64,000 nucleotides of DNA. It comes from Silene latifolia. Lineage: Eukaryota > Streptophyta > Magnoliopsida > Caryophyllales > Caryophyllaceae. Shown one piece after another: positions 58,974-64,000 of this stretch. The translations under genes and the position numbers were made by a program. The DNA lies in assembly GCF_048544455.1 (NCBI RefSeq), contig NC_133536.1:169342325-169406324 (forward strand), written 5' to 3'. Below the pieces are notes generated by a model that was given only the letters and a program-made list of their open reading frames with translations, made no database searches and was not told the origin of the DNA. Within the stretch, counting starts at the first letter, position 1. Each line of letters begins with the position of its first letter.

Positions 58974-60424
58974 GTCTTCCCCCCTTAAAAAGAACTTCGT
59001 CCCCGAAGTTCACCTCACCCATCTCCCGCTCGAGACACGAGAACAACACGTCCTTACTCATCTTCCCGCTCAACCTATTACTCCCTGGAAATATCATTCC
59101 CCCCCATGTCATCATCATCACCGTCTATACTTATATCTAATGACTTTTACTACTATCATGCAAGCACTATTACCGTTAACCGTTACTTTATATACATATA
59201 AACATCAAACCCGCAATGCGAATCACCACCCACGATCACCCGACGTACAGTGACAACTATCAAACTATCGATCTAGAACATGTCTCATATCAACTTTCAC
59301 GTGGTACAACTAATGCCACCATGTTACTTGGCAACGTGATTCGAATACGATTTATCACACTATAACTATTCTTCATGACCGTCTCTTGAAACATACAACC
59401 CCTCCACTTTAAATAACTGAAGTAATTCGTTATATTAAAGCAGAACATAATACCAACAACGTTATAAACAACTACCAACAACGTTATAACAAGCAAAACG
59501 TTATCCAAAGGCAACCTTTTTATTTCACGACATTACTCTTCCCCTCTAAAAAGGAACTTCGTCCCCGAAGTTCACCACCCAAATATCAACGCGTATTACT
59601 TGTTATTTGTATCTTAACATTAAAGGAAACCATATTATTTGTTGTGGACATTACTCGCTAACTACATACTCGTTAAATTAGAAATCATACGCAAGTCACC
59701 GGAATATCAACGAGTTACCGTTGACAACACACGTTAAAATGATATGCACAAATATAGGCGAAGTTACAACTCCGATAAATAGATCGTAATGAGGCGTATG
59801 CAATATTAACAAGAAATTATTACCGCTTCACTTATCGGAACAAGAAATTATTACCGCTTCACTAATTGTAACAAATATGCTTGTAAAACTTCAATCATGA
59901 CTTGTAACATATGAAATTAACGGTTCAAAGGTGTTATTATGTACTCACAACTACTTTAAACATTAAACTCGCAATTATAAAACAATTGAACATTTTTAAT
60001 TTTCAAAACCTCCTGTAACAGTGCTACTCGATCGAGTATGTAACGGTACTCGATCGAGTGCCATGCTACTCGATCGAGTGTCTGGGCTACTCGATCGAGT
60101 AGCCCGAGATCAGAATGTTTCCTTTCTTCCCTTCCTGCAGCTACTCGATAGAGTGTGGGGTACTCTGTCGAGTACTTGCAGGTCAAGTACCTTACACAAC
60201 CCGTTATAGACCAACATATATAAACATGACTGTCACATAAATTGAGTCGGGATGACGCCCCGACTCTCAATCATCCTGCAAACGGTTAAAGTAGCTAGTC
60301 CGGCCTTATGGCCTAACGATACAAGTTCATAAATAAAGTTTCAACTAAAACAACCGAAAATCTAACCACGCTACCAACAACAACTACCACTAACAATCAT
60401 GGACGAAGATAGAAACAAGGAGTA
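58974..60424 (-). other. D 3' non-coding region with polypurine tract and repeated hairpins
   Basis: The minus strand reads AAGGGGGGAAG just before the LTR (polypurine tract, about 58976-58987). The perfect hairpin GAACTTCG...CGAAGTTC occurs at 58992-59011 and again at 59554-59573, each next to a G-rich purine tract, so the 3' end module is duplicated. Array at 60025-60178. A hairpin GAGTCGGG...CCCGACTC lies at 60244-60266. Confidence 0.6.
60025..60178. repeat. CTCGATCGAG array downstream of the D ORF1
   Basis: Four exact CTCGATCGAG copies, then CTCGATAGAG and CTCTGTCGAG, within 150 bp. Confidence 0.9.
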
Positions 60425-61960
60425 TCACTCCTGCTGCTGCTGCTGCTGCTGCTCAAACATCACCTCATCATCACCACCACCACCTCCAGCCATACCCGCA
60501 CCTGATGAACCCACTCCCGCATCACCTCCTGCTCCTCCCGCTCCCGGCCCACGTACCATGGAGTCAAGCCACCGTAAGGGAAGGACTGAGGTGCCCCCCA
60601 CGTCGACTGATCCACCCCGTAGGAATGGAAAACCCCTGTGTAGTCCCCGACTCCACTCCACCAAACCGGGTGGGGTCCCTCGGTCCCTATCCCCTGAGTG
60701 TACGCCATCTCGTGCATGTTCCTGAGTGTCAGAGTAGATGACACTCTCTCCGCCAAGTAGCTGGATCGCGTCTCCGGGGTGTCGAGGTAAGGGTAGCATG
60801 GAAAAGGCTGCTGCTTCGCCGTGGTGCTCTGGGCCGTGGCCTAGTCCCCGAGGCCCTCTCCCTCACTCGACGGGGTCCCCTCACCACTCGGGTCTCTCTA
60901 CCACCCGAACTCCCGCATTCTCGCCTTTCGTCGGCTCCGGCATCTCCTCAAGGATGGTGCCGTCGATGAGATAGGTCTCAGTAGCTCAGCGGGGTCCGTC
61001 ATCATCCTCCTCCTCCTCGTTATCGGAGTCCACCGTCACTCTGTCGGCCAAGGGCTCCGTGGGTGGGAGGTGCTCAGGAGCTGGAATTTTCATCCAACTC
61101 ATCCCATACACCCTCCATGCTAGGCTACCGTCGCCAAGGTCCTCAACCATTTCGTCGAGATAGTACTCGCGATCCATGGTAGGCATTGGGGTAGCTAGAG
61201 GCACGTACGCCGAAGAAGCCTCAAAGGAGGTTAGCTTTTCAGCTAACCGAGTGGCAATAGCACCACAACTCGTGCACGGGAAGAGGAAGAAGCCATCAAG
61301 GTAAGGGCAAACATGACTATAGAAGGAGCATTAAAGACCACTTTCCTGGCCCGCTCCGGGTTGAGGTACGACATCAAAAGTAAGACCTCATGATTATTCA
61401 ATTTACTGATATCCTTTCGGTCATAGAGGAGGTTCGAGAGAGAACGGAGAAAGACCCTCAAGGTAATATGCTGAACATCATTAATCAGCATGTTGCTCGA
61501 GGTGGGAGCTTGCTTCCCAGTCAAGCAAGGCATTAGGCGGCAGACGCCGCACTCAGCTAGAATGTCGGTGATGGAGTCCTTGGGAGGCTTGGCCAACCCA
61601 AGGTGAGAGGCAAACAGGTCCATAGTCAACGAAAAACCGGTATTTATCAATCTAAACTCAACGATCGACCCACCGGTCATAGTTAAAAGAGCTCAGGAAT
61701 TCCAAGGTAAGAAAAGGGTAAGTATGCTTCCTTAGCCTATACAAACCCGTAAAACCCAAGGTCTCGAATATGTGACGGACATTCGTCTCTATCTCCAACT
61801 CCTCTAACACACTGCTGTCTATACACTTTGTAGGTCTCATTTTGCATTTTTGTAAGGCTACAAAACGCTCCCTTTGCTTGAAGTCAACAAAAACAACTGT
61901 AGGGTATTCGGGGACTGCGGGTACCACAGGTCCACTTCCTTCCCCTAGCTCAGGTGGGTT
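60425..61960 (-). pseudogene. D ATHILA ORF1-type gene, broken
   Basis: Fragments on the minus strand show the family blocks: FVALQKCKMRPTKCIDSSVL, YPFLTLEFLSSF, IVEFRLINTGFSLTMDLFAS, and an acidic stretch (VDSDNEEEEDDDGPR). A Gly/Gln-rich C-terminus ends in a CAG-type Gln run. The order agrees with E1 and E2. GC-rich like the E1 copy. A fossil with a handful of breaks. Confidence 0.65.
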
Positions 61961-64000
61961 ACCCCTCCCCGTTTACTTTGGCGGGTTCCAAGGTTCGTCT
62001 CGGCATCTCGATCCGCTTTAGGTATAAGTTCAAACAATTTGTATAAAACATGTAGGCATATACTTCATACAATTTGAGTTCTATATACTTAGCAAGTTCA
62101 CTAACTCATCAACCAGTTCAATATTTGAAGCTCATAAATCATGCCATTAAACTTAGATGCTCAGCTAGGTACACACATTTCATCAATAGTTTCCTCAATT
62201 TTAACATATAGTCTCAGTTTGTAGCCACTTATAAACCGCAATTATGAAAATTTGGCATGTGAACACATATACTCAGCAATTCGAATATCCTAGCATGCTT
62301 CTAAAGGTCGTTCCATTTACATTGCTAATTACATGTTACTAATTCAAGAGAAAGAATAATTTATGGCATATCATCATCACTTTCATATTATGTTCAATAA
62401 CTCAACTAAAATTTTCAGACGGTCTTTACAGCTGAGGCAATTTTGGCATATTTTCATCAAGCATCGTTTCTATTACTATATTGAAGTTCAACTCATGCTT
62501 GTACTGTCAATTACAACATCAATTTTTCTGTTATAAATCACGAATTTCCATTTAAGGCACTTTTAAGACGGAGTTCTAAGGCAACTTTCTAAGGGTAAAA
62601 CCATCAAAATCTATCCTCCAACATGATATAAACAATACTTAAGGCTCAATTCTACCATCTAACCATTGTAAAACAACCAAAAATCGATTTCAATTTTGGA
62701 AACCCTAGAAATTTCGGGTTCATCTTTGAAATTTCTAACCTCATTTACAGCAATTAACCACCAACAAACATGGAAAGAAGGCATGTGAATCATGTTTCAA
62801 CAATTAAAAGCACCAAATTGGTCATTACAATCGAAAATTTCAGATTGTTTTACTTTCCTAGCACATTCAAAGCAATAAACCATGTACATTAGGAAGAATA
62901 GCATACCTTGATTGATGAACAAAGTAGAGAAACGAAATTAAACTAAGAAATCAACCCCAAGAATCACTACTAACCCAAGAGAAAGAGAGGATTTGAGAGG
63001 AAATAAGGAATTGAGAGTGATTTAGGTGTGTCGGAATATAGAGGAATAAGAAGAAGAAATAGAAAGATTAGGGGTTTTAAGAAAACCCGTAGGATTCACT
63101 GTACAGGAACCTGCTCGATCGAGTGCCTGGGGTACTCGATCGAGTACCACCCTACTCGATCGAGTAGGAGCTAAATCGTCGAGTATCTGCAGGAATTTTC
63201 CCACATCCCGACGTTATAGCCTCCTAACTAGATCGAGTGAGGTCTACTCGGTCTAGTAAGCACCCGCACTCGGTCAAGCAAAGTTAAGTACTCGGTCATA
63301 AGTACGAAGTAACTTGAAGATTCCTGCAAAAACAACACCGCGTGTCGATTCCAACTAAGTTCGGAATTCGGCACTCATTATCAAGTTCGTTCACGCATTA
63401 CTACTATTAACAAAGCCTACCATATTGTCAAACAAATGAAGTTTATTCCACTTACACTACACCCATTACCCTACTCGGTTTACCTGCTACCGAATCTTCC
63501 ATAAACATAATCACGTCATCGTATTACATTTAAGCTTACTTTATATATTACCACTACATTGAAACATTTAAATTAACATTAGTTCATTCTTTCATTTGAC
63601 ATGTAATTGCATAATTTTCATAATAAATTAATCTATCACTTCTCGCATAAATGCATACTTTTAAACAATTTATTCGATCATGTCTTACATTCTATCATAA
63701 GCAATTCACCTTGTACGAATCAAATATCACGCAGCGGAAAAATTTCGACCATCTTATAAGGCAATAACGCATTACCATATGCTATGTCTCGAATTATAAC
63801 TCACTATACTATAATTATCATCATAGCAATTACATAAACTTTCGTCACATATCTCATAACCATCATATAAGCTAACTAATCATCCAAAGAACCTCACTAA
63901 TCTCATCGACAATTACCATACACGGTCTAATATATCACTAATACACCCCTATCAATTCTAACGAAGACCTAACCGGAGGTAACTCCGGTACAATTAACAT
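61961..64000 (-). other. D spacer upstream of ORF1, to the window end
   Basis: No gene recognised. AT-rich, with an array at 63112-63290. By analogy with E1, the gag-protease gene would lie beyond the right edge. Confidence 0.5.
63112..63290. repeat. CTCGATCGAG array upstream of the D ORF1
   Basis: Three exact CTCGATCGAG copies followed by variants (TAAATCGTCGAG, CTAGATCGAG, CTCGGTCTAG, CTCGGTCAAG) grade from perfect to decayed over 180 bp. Confidence 0.9.

Larger units (their letters stand above)
57686..64000 (-). mobile_element. Element D: LTR retrotransposon related to C by its LTR, with a broken ATHILA ORF1-type gene (window-truncated)
   Basis: A minus-strand element whose 3' LTR (57686-58973) is on the left. 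Its 5' part lies beyond the window. After the LTR come a polypurine tract, a 3' region with GAACTTCG hairpins and palindrome arrays, the ORF1-type remnant (60425-61960) and a long upstream spacer with another array. The LTR is homologous to that of C. Its GGGGACGAAGTTC stretch before the polypurine tract is typical of chromovirus 3' ends, while the ORF1 is of Athila type, so this may be a mosaic or nested remains. It is broken, with a handful of breaks. Confidence 0.6.

Noticed and set aside
60399-60725. Plus-strand open frame with Cys run and Pro-rich stretch
   Set aside because: Antisense shadow of the GC-rich C-terminal part of the D ORF1.

Overview
The window is plant nuclear DNA, AT-rich and transposon-dominated, with two host genes in the middle. 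A six-exon RWP-RK transcription factor, an intronless mitochondrial carrier, SINEs, MITEs, Helitron ends and Athila/Ty3-type LTR retrotransposons place it in a flowering plant, most likely a eudicot. Caryophyllales is my guess and is unproven.

Layout. (1) Positions 1 to about 7.3 kb are a decayed Mutator-like element (MULE). It has two Ulp1-type peptidase copies on the + strand facing a broken FAR1/MURA transposase on the - strand, with dozens of dispersed GTGATATTGTT motifs. (2) Positions 7421-22167 are a TIR element lying between (TA)n tracts, with long degenerate inverted arms that carry GTTACTGTAAC motifs. An 11.2 kb Athila-like element (E1, 9106-20263, TSD CACGT) is inserted in it. (3) Positions 22210-23222 are a non-autonomous Mutator-like element flanked by nine Ts on each side. 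(4) Positions 23731-26940 are an RKD-type RWP-RK gene (+), and 28665-29699 is an SLC25 mitochondrial carrier (-). Both look intact. A foldback MITE and a SINE lie between them. (5) Positions 30.2-34.8 kb are gene-poor and hold Helitron ends, a second Mutator-type MITE with a perfect 9 bp TSD, and a Stowaway-like MITE. (6) Positions 34814-57685 are an old LTR element (C; tRNA-iMet-type PBS) interrupted by two younger Athila-like elements: E2 (36939-47979, TSD ATGAT) and E3 (49331-56913, TSD TCGAG). (7) From 57686 to the window end is a further element (D), on the - strand and cut by the window edge. Its LTR is related to that of C, and it holds a broken ATHILA ORF1-type gene.

E1, E2 and E3 all lie on the - strand. 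They carry gag plus an aspartic protease. E1 and E2 also carry an ATHILA ORF1-type gene. I recognise no reverse transcriptase or integrase in any of them, so they look non-autonomous.

The most striking unexplained signal is that every LTR element here carries clusters of a short palindrome at matching places: in the LTR, just upstream of ORF1, and in E1 and E3 also inside the gag-protease linker coding sequence. E1, C and D use CTCGATCGAG, E3 uses GTCGATCGAC, and E2 uses an unrelated palindrome, AATCCGNNCGGATT. Whatever the cause, the same architecture filled by different palindromes suggests these arrays do something for the elements.
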